Shown: positions 17,696 through 26,857, counted from the stretch's first letter. The stretch is 64,000 nt of DNA from Cyclobacteriaceae bacterium (GCA_013141055.1 JABFRS010000001.1:1550001-1614000), one strand, 5' to 3'. Notes: generated by a model not told the origin, from the sequence alone. Program-made: numbers and translations.

Positions 17696-18097
17696 ATGAA
17701 AAAGATCATCCCTGCAGTTCTTGTTGCCCTTGTTATTGGAAGTTTTTTCTCCTTTCAAAAACCATTTGACTTAAAGTCCAGCATTGCCAGAGGTAAGGAA
17801 GTTTATGGGAACAACTGCATTACCTGCCATATGGAGAAAGGTGAAGGAATGGAAGATGTCTTCCCTCCTCTTGCAAAATCTGATTACCTGATGGCCAATA
17901 AGAAAAGGTCGATTCAACAGATCATAAAAGGCGTATCAGGAGAGATTAAAGTAAATGGTAAAATCTATAATTCAGACATGATTGCAATTGATCTGACAGA
18001 TCAACAGGTAAGCGATGTTTTAAACTACGTAAGAAATTCGTTTGGTAATAAGGGAGAAGCAGTCACAGTCGAACAGGTGAAAGCAGAACGCAAATAA
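17696..18097 (+). CDS. Periplasmic monoheme cytochrome c
   Basis: A protein of 133 residues with a signal peptide or N-terminal anchor (about 1-20). The heme motif is C41-I-T-C-H45. M95 in YNSDM is a candidate axial ligand. It follows the two molybdenum hydroxylase genes and is the natural electron acceptor for the [2Fe-2S] subunit, passing electrons on to the respiratory chain. It is similar along its length to the lipoprotein cytochrome at 10072-10488, so the two are probably paralogues. Family is secure; the partner assignment is inferred from gene order. Confidence 0.88.
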   Translation: MKKIIPAVLVALVIGSFFSFQKPFDLKSSIARGKEVYGNNCITCHMEKGEGMEDVFPPLAKSDYLMANKKRSIQQIIKGVSGEIKVNGKIYNSDMIAIDLTDQQVSDVLNYVRNSFGNKGEAVTVEQVKAERK

Positions 18098-18107
18098 TCT
18101 AATCGCG

Positions 18108-18488
18108 ATGGAGAAAATCAAATCGGCACTGCCTTTAATATTATTTGCTGCTTTGGCGGCCATTGCCATTTTTTTCGCCAATGATATCCTGAATTCAAAA
18201 CCCTCTCATATGCAGGGGGTAATTGTCGAAAAATTATTCGTAGCCAAAAAGGGAACAAATGTTGCCGGGCCTTATGGCGGAACAATACGAACAAACTACT
18301 TCATCCAGACTCAAAAGGAAGAGCAGTGGATTGCCCGCGTTGTAATGGAGACTGGTGACACTCTGATCGTACATTGTTTGCCAAGTCACTACAGCACCAA
18401 GCAAATTGGCGATATCATGCATTTCAAAAGATATGAAGGAGAGCATCTTCATATTCAATTCTTTGCACACAACGAAGAGGAAGAATAA
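18108..18488 (+). CDS. Membrane-anchored protein of unknown function
   Basis: A protein of 126 residues. A single hydrophobic segment (about 7-25) precedes a domain of about 100 residues predicted to face the periplasm. It contains GTNVAGPYGGTIRTNYFIQTQKEEQW and ends in an acidic tail EEEE. I recognise no family. It starts 10 bases after the cytochrome gene and so belongs to the molybdenum hydroxylase operon by position. It may be an accessory or assembly factor, but nothing in the sequence shows this. Confidence 0.55.
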   Translation: MEKIKSALPLILFAALAAIAIFFANDILNSKPSHMQGVIVEKLFVAKKGTNVAGPYGGTIRTNYFIQTQKEEQWIARVVMETGDTLIVHCLPSHYSTKQIGDIMHFKRYEGEHLHIQFFAHNEEEE

Positions 18489-18528
18489 CGACTTCGTTTC
18501 CGTATTTTAGATCCACTAACACTATGCT

Positions 18529-20097
18529 ATGAAAATTCATGTAGGCTACGCCTTTGCTATCAGCTGCGCATTATTCAGCTGCACAAATTCCAAAACAGAT
18601 CAGCCTGCCTCTAAAGTCTCTTTCACAGACACTTATCTTGCTCCCACCTTTACGGATACAGATCGAATCGAAAAAATGAAGGCAGCATTTCCCGCCATCG
18701 ACAAGATCTTTCATGATTACTTTGAAAAGAATCATTTCCCGGGGATAGCCTTCGGCATTGTAGCAGATGGACAGTTAATTTATTCCAATGCATTCGGAGT
18801 TTCTGATGTCAAAATGATGACCCAGACCACTTCAAAAACAAACTTCAGGATTGCTTCCATGACGAAAAGCTTTACAGCTGTTGCCATTCTTCGTCTTCGA
18901 GATGAGGGAAAGCTGAGTCTGACGGATCCTGTTTCAAAATATATCCCCGAAGTAAGCAAGGTTAGTTACCTCACTCAGGATTCACAGCCCATGACAATTG
19001 AACATCTGTTGACGATGTCAGCAGGATTCCCGGAAGACAATCCTTGGGGAGATCGTCAACTGGCAGATAAAAACGAAGATCTGATTGCTTTGCTTAATGA
19101 AGGAATCTCTTTCTCCAATGCTCCGGGGCTTACATACGAATACAGCAATCTCGGATTCGGAATGCTCGGACTCATTGTAAATAAAGTCTCTGGTCAGCCA
19201 TATCAGCAGTATATCAATGATAACATTTTGAAACCATTACAGATGAATGATACCCGTTGGGAGTTTACGGAAGTTCCCAAAGAGCAATTGGCACTTGGGT
19301 ATCGCTGGGAAGACAATACATTCAAAGAAGAACCCATATTACATGATGGCATCTTCGGCGCAATGGGAGGTTTAATTTGTTCCATTGAAGACTTCAGCAA
19401 GTATGTGCAATTCCATTTGTCGGCATGGCCTCCCCGCAACGAAGATGAGTCTCCTGTTCTAAAGAGAAGTTCCTTACGGGAAATGCATCAGCTTCAAAGA
19501 TTTGGTGCACTGCTTTCAAATTTCAAAACCCGAAGTGGAAATTTATGTCCGACAATCGGAGGTTATGGATATGGGTTAGGATATAGAAAAGATTGTAATG
19601 GAACAGTATCCATTCGTCATGGAGGCGGCTTACCCGGATATGGAAGTGAGTGGAGATTCTTTCCGGATTACGGAATTGGAATCGTGTCACTCAGTAATCT
19701 GACATACGGTGGATTGGGCTCTCAGAATGCAGCAGCGCTCGATACACTTGTATACATAGCCAAACTTCAACCAAGAGTGCTTCCTGTTTCTTCGATCCTG
19801 GAGCAACGACAAAAAGAAATCGTAGAAAGCATTCAAACATGGCCTGAAAATAAAATGAATTTATTTGCTGAGAACTTCTTTATGGATTTTTCTTTGGAAT
19901 CGCGAAAAGCAACGAGTGCTGAAATGTTGATGAAGGCGGGGAAGATAATAAGCGTTGGTAAGCTGATACCTGAGAATCAGCTTCGTGGAAAGTTTGTCAT
20001 CGAATGTGAGGAAAAGAATATCCTTGTATTCTTTACTCTGACACCTGAAAAAACTCCTTTGATTCAGCAGCTGGATCTGGAAGTTGCTGACAAATAA
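18529..20097 (+). CDS. Serine hydrolase of the class C beta-lactamase/DD-peptidase family, lipoprotein
   Basis: A protein of 522 residues. A lipobox-like ALFSC gives a lipidated cysteine near residue 18. The penicillin-binding-protein-like domain (about 55-410) has the catalytic S-M-T-K tetrad motif in RIASMTKSFTA, the YSN motif in YEYSNLGFG, and RHGGGLPGYGSEW in place of the KTG motif. An additional C-terminal domain of about 100 residues follows. Such proteins include esterases, D-aminopeptidases and beta-lactamases; the HGG third motif favours an esterase or peptidase over a beta-lactamase. It lies 40 bases after the preceding gene in the same run of plus-strand genes. Confidence 0.85.
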   Translation: MKIHVGYAFAISCALFSCTNSKTDQPASKVSFTDTYLAPTFTDTDRIEKMKAAFPAIDKIFHDYFEKNHFPGIAFGIVADGQLIYSNAFGVSDVKMMTQTTSKTNFRIASMTKSFTAVAILRLRDEGKLSLTDPVSKYIPEVSKVSYLTQDSQPMTIEHLLTMSAGFPEDNPWGDRQLADKNEDLIALLNEGISFSNAPGLTYEYSNLGFGMLGLIVNKVSGQPYQQYINDNILKPLQMNDTRWEFTEVPKEQLALGYRWEDNTFKEEPILHDGIFGAMGGLICSIEDFSKYVQFHLSAWPPRNEDESPVLKRSSLREMHQLQRFGALLSNFKTRSGNLCPTIGGYGYGLGYRKDCNGTVSIRHGGGLPGYGSEWRFFPDYGIGIVSLSNLTYGGLGSQNAAALDTLVYIAKLQPRVLPVSSILEQRQKEIVESIQTWPENKMNLFAENFFMDFSLESRKATSAEMLMKAGKIISVGKLIPENQLRGKFVIECEEKNILVFFTLTPEKTPLIQQLDLEVADK

Positions 20098-20142
20098 AAC
20101 CTTCAACAGGAAAATTCGTTTCGCATTTAAATAATCAGCGAT

Positions 20143-20649
20143 ATGAAAAAACTATTATTCTTTATCATCACTCTTTTCACTTTCACAGCACACGCTCAGG
20201 AAGTTCAGAAAGAAATTGACCAGCAGGTCTGGAAACCTTTCACTAAGGCCATCATGAGTCAGGATGTCACTTCGTTTCTAAGCGTTCACTCCAAAGATCT
20301 TGTTCGTGCCGAACGCAACAGCAAAAGAGTCCTTAACATTGAGGAATACAAAAAAGCAATGGAGATGAGCTGGCCTCGCTGGAAAGAATCCATTAAAAAA
20401 GATCAGATCACTTATACTTTTGAATTACGTTTCACAGAACGTATCAACAATGCAGATATGGCCTACGAAGTTGGTTATTTCAAAAATGAAGACGTTACCA
20501 AAGCCGGTGAGAAAAAAGTCTATTATGGAAAATTTCAGGTGGCCCTTCGCAAAGAGAATGGTGTCTGGAAAATTCTGGTCGATTCAGATTCCAACGATGA
20601 CGGAAAGATCACTGAAAAGGATTTTCTGGCAGCCAGGCCCATCGAATGA
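20143..20649 (+). CDS. Secreted NTF2-like/SnoaL-type protein
   Basis: A protein of 168 residues with a signal peptide (about 1-18, ending AHAQ). The remaining domain has the NTF2-like pattern: a first helix (WKPFTKAIMSQDVTSFLSVHSKDLVRAE), central strands and a closing FQVALRKENGVWKILVDSDSND. The end of the domain is followed by DDGKITEKDF, which resembles an EF-hand loop. It overlaps the next gene by 4 bases (ATGA), implying coupling with the MocA-like gene. The function is unknown. Confidence 0.6.
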   Translation: MKKLLFFIITLFTFTAHAQEVQKEIDQQVWKPFTKAIMSQDVTSFLSVHSKDLVRAERNSKRVLNIEEYKKAMEMSWPRWKESIKKDQITYTFELRFTERINNADMAYEVGYFKNEDVTKAGEKKVYYGKFQVALRKENGVWKILVDSDSNDDGKITEKDFLAARPIE

Positions 20650-21221
20650 AAGAACCGGTAATCCTGATTCTGGCAGCGGGCTCATCCTCCCGCATGGGAC
20701 AATCCAAACAGCTTTTGAAAATAAATGAACAATCTATGCTGCGCAATGCGTCAGTGGTTGCCCTTGAGTCTGGAATGCAGACGATCGTCGTGCTGGGTGC
20801 GAATGAAGGAGAAAATCGCAAAACGATAGAGGATCTTACTTTAAAAATTATCGTCAATCCCGATTGGGAAAATGGGATGGGCAATTCTCTTAAAAAAGGA
20901 ATCAGCAGTCTTCCAAAGAATACAGATGCTGCAATTGTTATGGTTTGCGATCAGCCGCTTCTCAACTCCGCTCACTTGAAAAGGATAAGAGAAAAGTATC
21001 AGTCTTCTGATAAAAGAATAATAGCATCCTATTATTCGGGCACGTTTGGTGTCCCAACTCTTTTTGATAGTTCGTTGTTTGAGGAAATTAAAAATCTTAC
21101 TGACGATCAGGGAGCCAAAAAAATCATACAACTCCATCAGAATGAAACCTTAAATATCGAATTCCAGGAAGGAGCAATTGATCTCGACACTCCGGACGAC
21201 TTCAGGAATTTTGTATCTTGA
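20646..21221 (+). CDS. mocA: MocA/MobA-like nucleotidyltransferase (molybdenum cofactor cytidylyltransferase)
   Basis: A protein of 191 residues with the nucleotidyltransferase signature LILAAGSSSRMGQSKQLL at about 7-24, a binding-loop MVCDQPLL near 99-106 and FGVPTLFD, as in MocA. MocA joins CMP to molybdopterin to give the cytosine dinucleotide cofactor that IorB-type hydroxylases and CO dehydrogenases use. Its position in the same plus-strand run as the IorAB-like genes supports MocA over MobA. The start ATG overlaps the stop of the preceding gene. Family secure; CTP preference is inferred. Confidence 0.85.
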   Translation: MKEPVILILAAGSSSRMGQSKQLLKINEQSMLRNASVVALESGMQTIVVLGANEGENRKTIEDLTLKIIVNPDWENGMGNSLKKGISSLPKNTDAAIVMVCDQPLLNSAHLKRIREKYQSSDKRIIASYYSGTFGVPTLFDSSLFEEIKNLTDDQGAKKIIQLHQNETLNIEFQEGAIDLDTPDDFRNFVS

Positions 21222-21243
21222 ACCAAAAGGATATTGGTTCAAA

Positions 21244-22863
21244 ATGCGATTCGGTAAGACCTCAATTATTTATCTCTTTCCTGTAATCATCCTCAGCATT
21301 ATTTCCTGCAATGCACCAACTCCTTTAGACCCTGCTCAAAAAAATCTTATCCCCAAACCTGTTTCAGTATCCAGCACAGGAAAATCATTTACTCTAAAGG
21401 CAGATACGAAGATCTATATAAATGGGAGCACCATGCTTAAATCAGTTGGTGACTATCTCTCTGAAAAATTTTCTACTGCTACAGGGTTTGATTTACTGGT
21501 CGAATCCGGAGATCAAGCTCCTGCTTCTGGAATTTATCTGATCGTTGACTCGACATCGAACAATCATAATCCGGAAGGTTATGAACTCTCAGTATCAGAA
21601 GACCTCATAAAAATATCTTCCCCTACTGAAGCAGGAATATTTTATGGCATTCAAACTCTGCGTCAACTTTTGCCACCGGAAATAGAAATGCCCGGACTTC
21701 AAAATACAGAATGGAAAATTCCTACCGGCACAATCGTAGACTATCCTGCCTATGCATGGAGGGGGACGATGCTGGACGTGGCCCGTCACTTCTTCAGCGT
21801 GGAAGATGTAAAGCGATACATTGACCTTGCCAGCTATTACAAAATAAACATCATGCACCTTCATCTCAGCGATGATCAGGGATGGAGAATTGAAATTAAA
21901 TCGTGGCCCAACCTCACTACTCACGGAGGCAGCACAGCAGTGGGTGGTGGCAAGGGCGGATTCTTCACTCAAGAACAATACATCAATATCATTGAATATG
22001 CCAAAACCAGATTCATTACGATCATTCCTGAGATTGATCTTCCTGGACATATTAACGCTGCATTAGCATCTTACGGCGAACTTAATGGAGGAACCATTGT
22101 ACCGGAAGAGGGGAAAGTAACACCTGTTGTGGCTCCCGACCTCGGCTCTAAGTCAAGGCCCACCAAATTATATACAGGCATTGCTGTTGGCTGGAGCACT
22201 TTACGGGTTGAGAAAGAAGTGTCATTCAGGTTCACCGAAGATGTCATTCGGGAAATCTCCGCAATAACTCCTGGTCCTTACTTTCATATTGGTGGTGATG
22301 AGGCCGCGGCCACAAAAAAAGAGGACTACATAACTTTCATTAACCGATTTAAAGGGATTGTAAAAAATAATAACAAGATCATGATTGGATGGGATGAGAT
22401 CGCACAGGCAGCAATAGATTCATCCATCATAACCCAGCACTGGAGTTCCGCAAAGCATGCTGAAATGGCTGTTGAGAAAGGAAGCAAACTGATCATGTCA
22501 CCCGCTAAGAAAGCATATCTTGACATGAGTTATGATTCGACATCAAAACTGGGATTGCACTGGGCAGCTTATATTGAAGTTGACAGTGCCTACAAATGGA
22601 ATCTTTCAACACATATAAAGAGCATTGATCGATTCAGTATCCTTGGAATAGAAGCACCCTTGTGGTCTGAAACCATTAGCAACATGGACGAGCTTGAGTA
22701 TCTGGCATTCCCTCGTCTGCCAGGTTATGCCGAAATCGGATGGTCACCGGAAACCGGCAGAGGTTGGGATGAATATAAAGTCCGATTGGGAAATCATGGG
22801 CAATATATGCGCGCAATGGGCATAGATTTTTACCGATCTAAGCTCGTGCCCTGGAGGGACTGA
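21244..22863 (+). CDS. Beta-N-acetylhexosaminidase, glycoside hydrolase family 20, lipoprotein
   Basis: A protein of 539 residues when started at ATG 21244; a TTG at 21178 in the same frame would place the start inside the previous gene and hide the lipobox. The lipobox is LSIISC. A GH20b-type N-terminal domain (about 35-160) is followed by the TIM barrel, beginning YAWRGTMLDVARHFF. The catalytic Asp-Glu pair lies in HIGGDEAAA. The enzyme removes terminal GlcNAc or GalNAc from chitin oligomers, peptidoglycan fragments or glycans by substrate-assisted catalysis, on the cell surface or in the periplasm. It starts 22 bases after the MocA-like gene. Confidence 0.93.
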   Translation: MRFGKTSIIYLFPVIILSIISCNAPTPLDPAQKNLIPKPVSVSSTGKSFTLKADTKIYINGSTMLKSVGDYLSEKFSTATGFDLLVESGDQAPASGIYLIVDSTSNNHNPEGYELSVSEDLIKISSPTEAGIFYGIQTLRQLLPPEIEMPGLQNTEWKIPTGTIVDYPAYAWRGTMLDVARHFFSVEDVKRYIDLASYYKINIMHLHLSDDQGWRIEIKSWPNLTTHGGSTAVGGGKGGFFTQEQYINIIEYAKTRFITIIPEIDLPGHINAALASYGELNGGTIVPEEGKVTPVVAPDLGSKSRPTKLYTGIAVGWSTLRVEKEVSFRFTEDVIREISAITPGPYFHIGGDEAAATKKEDYITFINRFKGIVKNNNKIMIGWDEIAQAAIDSSIITQHWSSAKHAEMAVEKGSKLIMSPAKKAYLDMSYDSTSKLGLHWAAYIEVDSAYKWNLSTHIKSIDRFSILGIEAPLWSETISNMDELEYLAFPRLPGYAEIGWSPETGRGWDEYKVRLGNHGQYMRAMGIDFYRSKLVPWRD

Positions 22864-22932
22864 AATAAATCACCATATCCGTGTTATACCTTTAAAGTCT
22901 TCCTCGCTATACCTTAGCATCAAATCAATGCG

Positions 22933-23985
22933 ATGCGTAAGCTATTATTCGTACTGCTGTCTATTCTTTGCTTTAAAGTTCATGCTCAGCAAAATCATAA
23001 AATTGAGGAAAAATCCATTGGCGGATATAAAGTATCCATATACCTTCCTCCGAATTACGATCCTTCACGGAAATACAAGACGCTTTACTTTAATGATGGG
23101 CAAACCGTTTTCGGAAGTTCCGGACTCAACGTTGATGCATCCGCAGACGAGCTGATCAACAAAAAATTAATTGAGCCCCTGATCATTGTTGGTATTCACA
23201 GCGATTACAACCGTACCAGTCATTATGTTCCTTATAATGACCCAAGCATGATTCAGGACTTTGGAAACTATCAACCACAAGCAAAAGAATACTCTGAAGA
23301 CATAATAAAAAAAATAATTCCCTTTATTGAAAAAAGATACTCAACCTCTTCTGGCAGAGGGATTGCCGGATATTCTTTCGGCGGGCTTCATTCAACATGG
23401 ATTGCATTGAATTACCCCGAGTACTTTTCATTCTCAGGAAGTCTTTCCCCCTCCTATTGGGTTCAGGATTTTAAAATCTTTGAAGAAGGAAAAAAAGCTA
23501 AGGACACTCAGACCTATTACTTCGATATAGGAACAGGCGAATGGAACTACTACGTACCTATGCTGCTCCACACTAAACTGCCAATATTGAAATCAATATT
23601 CTATTATGAAATTTTCGGCTCTCATCACCAGATCAGTGATTGGAGAGGTGACAGAATTAAAAATATTCTCCTGCTTTTTTCAGGGAATACAGATCTGACA
23701 AAATATATGTGGGATATTCAGCTTGAGATCATTAAAAGTGAAAGCACCGGAAAGTTCTATCCGCGAATCAATCCGACCATCAGATATTCGAATGGACTTC
23801 AATGCTCTATTAGTTATGCCGCAACCTTCAAGCTATTAAATACCGAAGACGGGGTTGTCAACAAAGATGGAAGCTTCCGGTTCACCAATCCCAAAGATCT
23901 TACTGTAAAGATCACCTATGATGGCCAGGAGAAGAGCATCACTGTTAATTACAATGAGGTAGAAAAAATTAAAGCAGGACTTTAG
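22933..23985 (+). CDS. Secreted esterase of the enterochelin esterase/esterase D family
   Basis: A protein of 350 residues with a signal peptide (about 1-19, KVHAQ). The alpha/beta-hydrolase domain (about 25-260) starts with GGYKVSIYLPPNYDPSRKYKTLYFNDGQ. The nucleophile elbow is GYSFGGLHS. The histidine in SHHQISDW is a candidate for the catalytic triad. The last 80 residues form a separate, probably beta-sandwich, domain. Related proteins hydrolyse siderophores, carbohydrate esters or S-formylglutathione; the substrate is not evident. It ends the long plus-strand run beginning at 14966 and converges on a beta-propeller gene. Confidence 0.82.
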   Translation: MRKLLFVLLSILCFKVHAQQNHKIEEKSIGGYKVSIYLPPNYDPSRKYKTLYFNDGQTVFGSSGLNVDASADELINKKLIEPLIIVGIHSDYNRTSHYVPYNDPSMIQDFGNYQPQAKEYSEDIIKKIIPFIEKRYSTSSGRGIAGYSFGGLHSTWIALNYPEYFSFSGSLSPSYWVQDFKIFEEGKKAKDTQTYYFDIGTGEWNYYVPMLLHTKLPILKSIFYYEIFGSHHQISDWRGDRIKNILLLFSGNTDLTKYMWDIQLEIIKSESTGKFYPRINPTIRYSNGLQCSISYAATFKLLNTEDGVVNKDGSFRFTNPKDLTVKITYDGQEKSITVNYNEVEKIKAGL

Positions 23986-23994
23986 TAGTCTTCT

Positions 23995-25263
23995 CTACTT
24001 TAGTTTCTCAAGATTTGATTTAAGAATAATAATATCCTGTAGTTGTTCAGCCGGAAGGATTTTATGATCCTTATCATATCCCGGCCATTGACTATTTGCT
24101 ATATAATAGAGAGTACCCTTATCGATGGTGCCAAGGGTGGGCTCATTAAAAGCTGGATGATTTCTGTCAATTGTCTTAAAACCGGTCACAGTAGCGTTGC
24201 TTTTATCAAGATTCAACAACATAGCTCTCAGGGGAACTACTCCATTCTGTATGATGATCAATTTTCCATTATAAAAATTCAATCCGTCAATTCCTTTAAG
24301 AGAGACGTCGAGATCACAAATTAATTTCGACAACGTTTTTGATTTGATGTCGAGCTTAAATAAGCCTTTGACATAATCAGAGATGAATATGGTTGAATTG
24401 TCGTCCGAAAATACAATTCCCTGAATATTGACAAATTCCGGTGAATCGAAGTATCGCTCCAGCTTCCCGGTAGCTTCATTCAATTTCAGAATCAGGTTGT
24501 TTACACCGTCTGAAACAAAAACTTCATTCTTCTTTGAAAGGACCAGATCACCAAAAACAGAATTTTTTACATCGGAAGGCGCATCAAAGGATCCTGCCGG
24601 TTTACCGGTAGACAACTCATACTTAAATACTTTTGAAGGCATTGCCGCATCAAAATTCTCCATCTCTGCGATCGGGGACGAGCATGCCCAAAGGAATTTT
24701 TTCTGCGCGTCGATCTTCACTCCGAAAATTGCAGCCATATCAGGTGCGGTGGCAAAATCAGATACCTTACCTGCTGGGTCCACCTTCACAATTTTTCTTT
24801 TATGAATGCTTCCCAGATAAAAAGATCTGGAGTCAGGATTGTACGCAATACCCTCCACATGCAGCTGGCGATCCTTTATAACAAAAGCCGTGTCCGAAGC
24901 GGCAAATGGAGTCTTCATCTCCTCTTGTAGCTTAACAAGGTCCTGAAAATCCTTTCTGCTCTTTAAAGTAGCGAGGTCAGGATTATTTAAATCATATCGT
25001 GCATCAATCAATATGCTCTTCTTAAGAAATAATATTGCCTCCTCCGGCTTTGAGCTTAAAGCAGCCGCCACTCCTGAATAGAACAGAGCACCCTGATGAT
25101 AGGGATTCATCTTGGCAGCCTCCGCAATCTTCTCTATAAACAATGGATACTCCTTGTTCTTGTAATACTCACGTGCCTTCGTATAAGTTTCACCAAAGGT
25201 GGATTGCGATTGACAAAGATGTGTTACAAAAAAAAGAGAAAGAAGCAGAGTGGTATGACGCAT
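23995..25263 (-). CDS. Secreted TPR plus beta-propeller (SMP-30/NHL-like) protein
   Basis: A protein of 422 residues when started at the ATG at 25263, which exposes a signal peptide (MRHTTLLLSLFFVTHLCQSQ). An upstream in-frame start at 25317 would add 18 residues without a signal. An N-terminal helical TPR-like part (about 22-105, with YYKNKEYPLFIEKIAEAAKMNPYHQGALFY) precedes a beta-propeller (about 130-420) with repeats such as VEGIAYNPDSRSFYLGS, NIQGIVFSDDNSTIFISD and LKGIDGLNFYNGKLIII. The propeller resembles SMP-30/gluconolactonase or NHL proteins, but no metal-site residues are clear. It may be a sensor or binding protein. Confidence 0.7.
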   Translation of the reverse strand: MRHTTLLLSLFFVTHLCQSQSTFGETYTKAREYYKNKEYPLFIEKIAEAAKMNPYHQGALFYSGVAAALSSKPEEAILFLKKSILIDARYDLNNPDLATLKSRKDFQDLVKLQEEMKTPFAASDTAFVIKDRQLHVEGIAYNPDSRSFYLGSIHKRKIVKVDPAGKVSDFATAPDMAAIFGVKIDAQKKFLWACSSPIAEMENFDAAMPSKVFKYELSTGKPAGSFDAPSDVKNSVFGDLVLSKKNEVFVSDGVNNLILKLNEATGKLERYFDSPEFVNIQGIVFSDDNSTIFISDYVKGLFKLDIKSKTLSKLICDLDVSLKGIDGLNFYNGKLIIIQNGVVPLRAMLLNLDKSNATVTGFKTIDRNHPAFNEPTLGTIDKGTLYYIANSQWPGYDKDHKILPAEQLQDIIILKSNLEKLK

Positions 25264-25335
25264 GTGGGTGGTTTTATTAAAATCAAATCTACCCACGACC
25301 CTATTAAAATACATCACCCTTAATGCCGTAGACTG

Positions 25336-26007
25336 TTAAACTATATCAACTTCAAAAATGGAAATAATTGCATTATCTGATAGCGCCTCAAAGTCTATTT
25401 CCTTTGTATTCCACAATGCCAATCCATCCCTTGTCTGCAGCAAGCGATCCTGAACTTCAAATGCACCCTCCAGGATAAAGACAAATACTCCCTTGTCTTG
25501 CTGACTTAATTTATACGAGGAATCCTTTCTTCCTGAGAATTTGCCAATGAATGAGTTTATACCAATGATCTGAAGCTTATCTCTGTTGTTCTCAAGATCA
25601 AACTCTGATTTTCTGATCTTCCCGGAAGGCTGATCCTGCTTTTGCCATAGATGCAGAAAATTGATCAGGTCATTCTCATACGGATTTGAAATTTCAAGAA
25701 TTGTATTCTTCCGAAGAGAAAGAACGACTGACTGACCAACTTCAACTGTATCAGCTTTGCCTTCATTTGTTTTGTATTCAACAGATCCGACAATGGGAAT
25801 TAAAGTAATCTCTGTTGGTTCTTTTATTTCAAACGAAAGAGTACTACCGCCTTTTAAGGTATCATCATTGAAAGCAATCAGATTGCCGAATGACTTCTTG
25901 CTCTCTTTAAAGTAATCTCCAAAATTAAAAATATGAAAGCTTCTCAACCAATCAGATTGAGTACGCCCTCTCTGATCCGCCAGATAAATTGTTGCAGACG
26001 AAGCCAT
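25336..26007 (-). CDS. Pirin-like bicupin lacking the metal-binding histidines
   Basis: A protein of 223 residues. The N-terminus, YLADQRGRTQSDWLRSFHIFNFGDYF, matches the pirin/YhhW opening (where W..S.HTFSFG.Y is typical). The protein is two cupin-like barrels, with LEGAFEVQDRLLQTRDGLALWNTKEIDFEAL as the second. The HPHRGFET segment that provides metal ligands in pirins is absent; the equivalent region reads STLSFEIKEPTEI. The expected quercetinase-type iron or copper site therefore seems lost. It is followed 33 bases later by the dioxygenase-like gene on the same strand upstream side; co-transcription is possible but not shown. Confidence 0.65.
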   Translation of the reverse strand: MASSATIYLADQRGRTQSDWLRSFHIFNFGDYFKESKKSFGNLIAFNDDTLKGGSTLSFEIKEPTEITLIPIVGSVEYKTNEGKADTVEVGQSVVLSLRKNTILEISNPYENDLINFLHLWQKQDQPSGKIRKSEFDLENNRDKLQIIGINSFIGKFSGRKDSSYKLSQQDKGVFVFILEGAFEVQDRLLQTRDGLALWNTKEIDFEALSDNAIISIFEVDIV

Positions 26008-26040
26008 GATTGAATGTACACAAATTCAATACTTAATGCA

Positions 26041-26736
26041 TCAGACGTTGACTACAATTGTATGAGTAAGTTCAAATCCTGCTGCAACACTCCCCGTAAT
26101 GGAGGATAATTCACTGGTAACACCATCAGAAAATACATTGTCAGATGCATTGTTAGTATAGCCTGTCATGCCCTTTGTATAACCATTCACGGATGAGGCA
26201 TTCACAAGATTAACCGCACTTCCTGAACCTTCAGGAAAAGCAATTTGGGTGACTAGCAAGGAAGCTCCCGTGGCACTATAAATGTGAACGTGAATATGCG
26301 TTGCTCTTCCACTATACCAGCCAGGAAAAATTGAACTGAATCCAATCTGACCATTACTGTCGGTGGTTTGTCTGCCGCGCAGAAAATGATACTGCGATCC
26401 GGTATAATCAACGCTTTGCATACCCGTACCACCATACTCCGAATAATATCCATCTTTATCGCAATGCCAGATGTCAACAATAGCGCCAGTCAATGCAACA
26501 CAATTCTTATTCTGAATAGTAATTTTTATTGCGAGATCAACCCCTGTCCTGTCCGCGCGGATATCTGTAAGCACGAGTCCGGAAGGAGTTTTAGTTGGAA
26601 ATGGGCCAGCAGTTTCTGTATTGGTAACTGTACATGCACCCGATGCTGATGGATCATCACTTTTGCTGCACGCACCTATCAATGGCATCAGGAACGTAGT
26701 CATTCCCAATGTCTTTAAAAACTGGTCTCTTTTCAT
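26041..26736 (-). CDS. Intradiol ring-cleavage dioxygenase-like lipoprotein
   Basis: A protein of 231 residues from the ATG at 26736; an in-frame start at 26778 only adds 14 residues before the signal. The signal ends in LIGAC, a lipobox. The dioxygenase C domain has the expected features: TAGPF, IVDIWHCDKDGYYSEYG with a tyrosine ligand, and FPGWYSGRATHIHVHI with the second tyrosine and two histidines of the non-heme Fe(III) site. A typical catechol dioxygenase has an N-terminal helical dimerization domain; it is missing here, so this is the short exported type found in many Bacteroidota and actinobacteria. The substrate is unknown. Confidence 0.82.
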   Translation of the reverse strand: MKRDQFLKTLGMTTFLMPLIGACSKSDDPSASGACTVTNTETAGPFPTKTPSGLVLTDIRADRTGVDLAIKITIQNKNCVALTGAIVDIWHCDKDGYYSEYGGTGMQSVDYTGSQYHFLRGRQTTDSNGQIGFSSIFPGWYSGRATHIHVHIYSATGASLLVTQIAFPEGSGSAVNLVNASSVNGYTKGMTGYTNNASDNVFSDGVTSELSSITGSVAAGFELTHTIVVNV

Positions 26737-26857
26737 AGCGTTTTCATTTGATATGCAAAATAACGCAACGATGAGCACGGAGTTATAGAAATCAACCTCG
26801 ATAAAGACAAAGAATGTTATTGTGTAGATGAATAACTTTTAAAACAAAGAATAGTTG

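Noticed and set aside
21178-21243. Extended start (TTG at 21178) for the GH20 hexosaminidase
   Set aside because: It would lie inside the MocA-like gene and place 22 residues before a clear lipoprotein signal.
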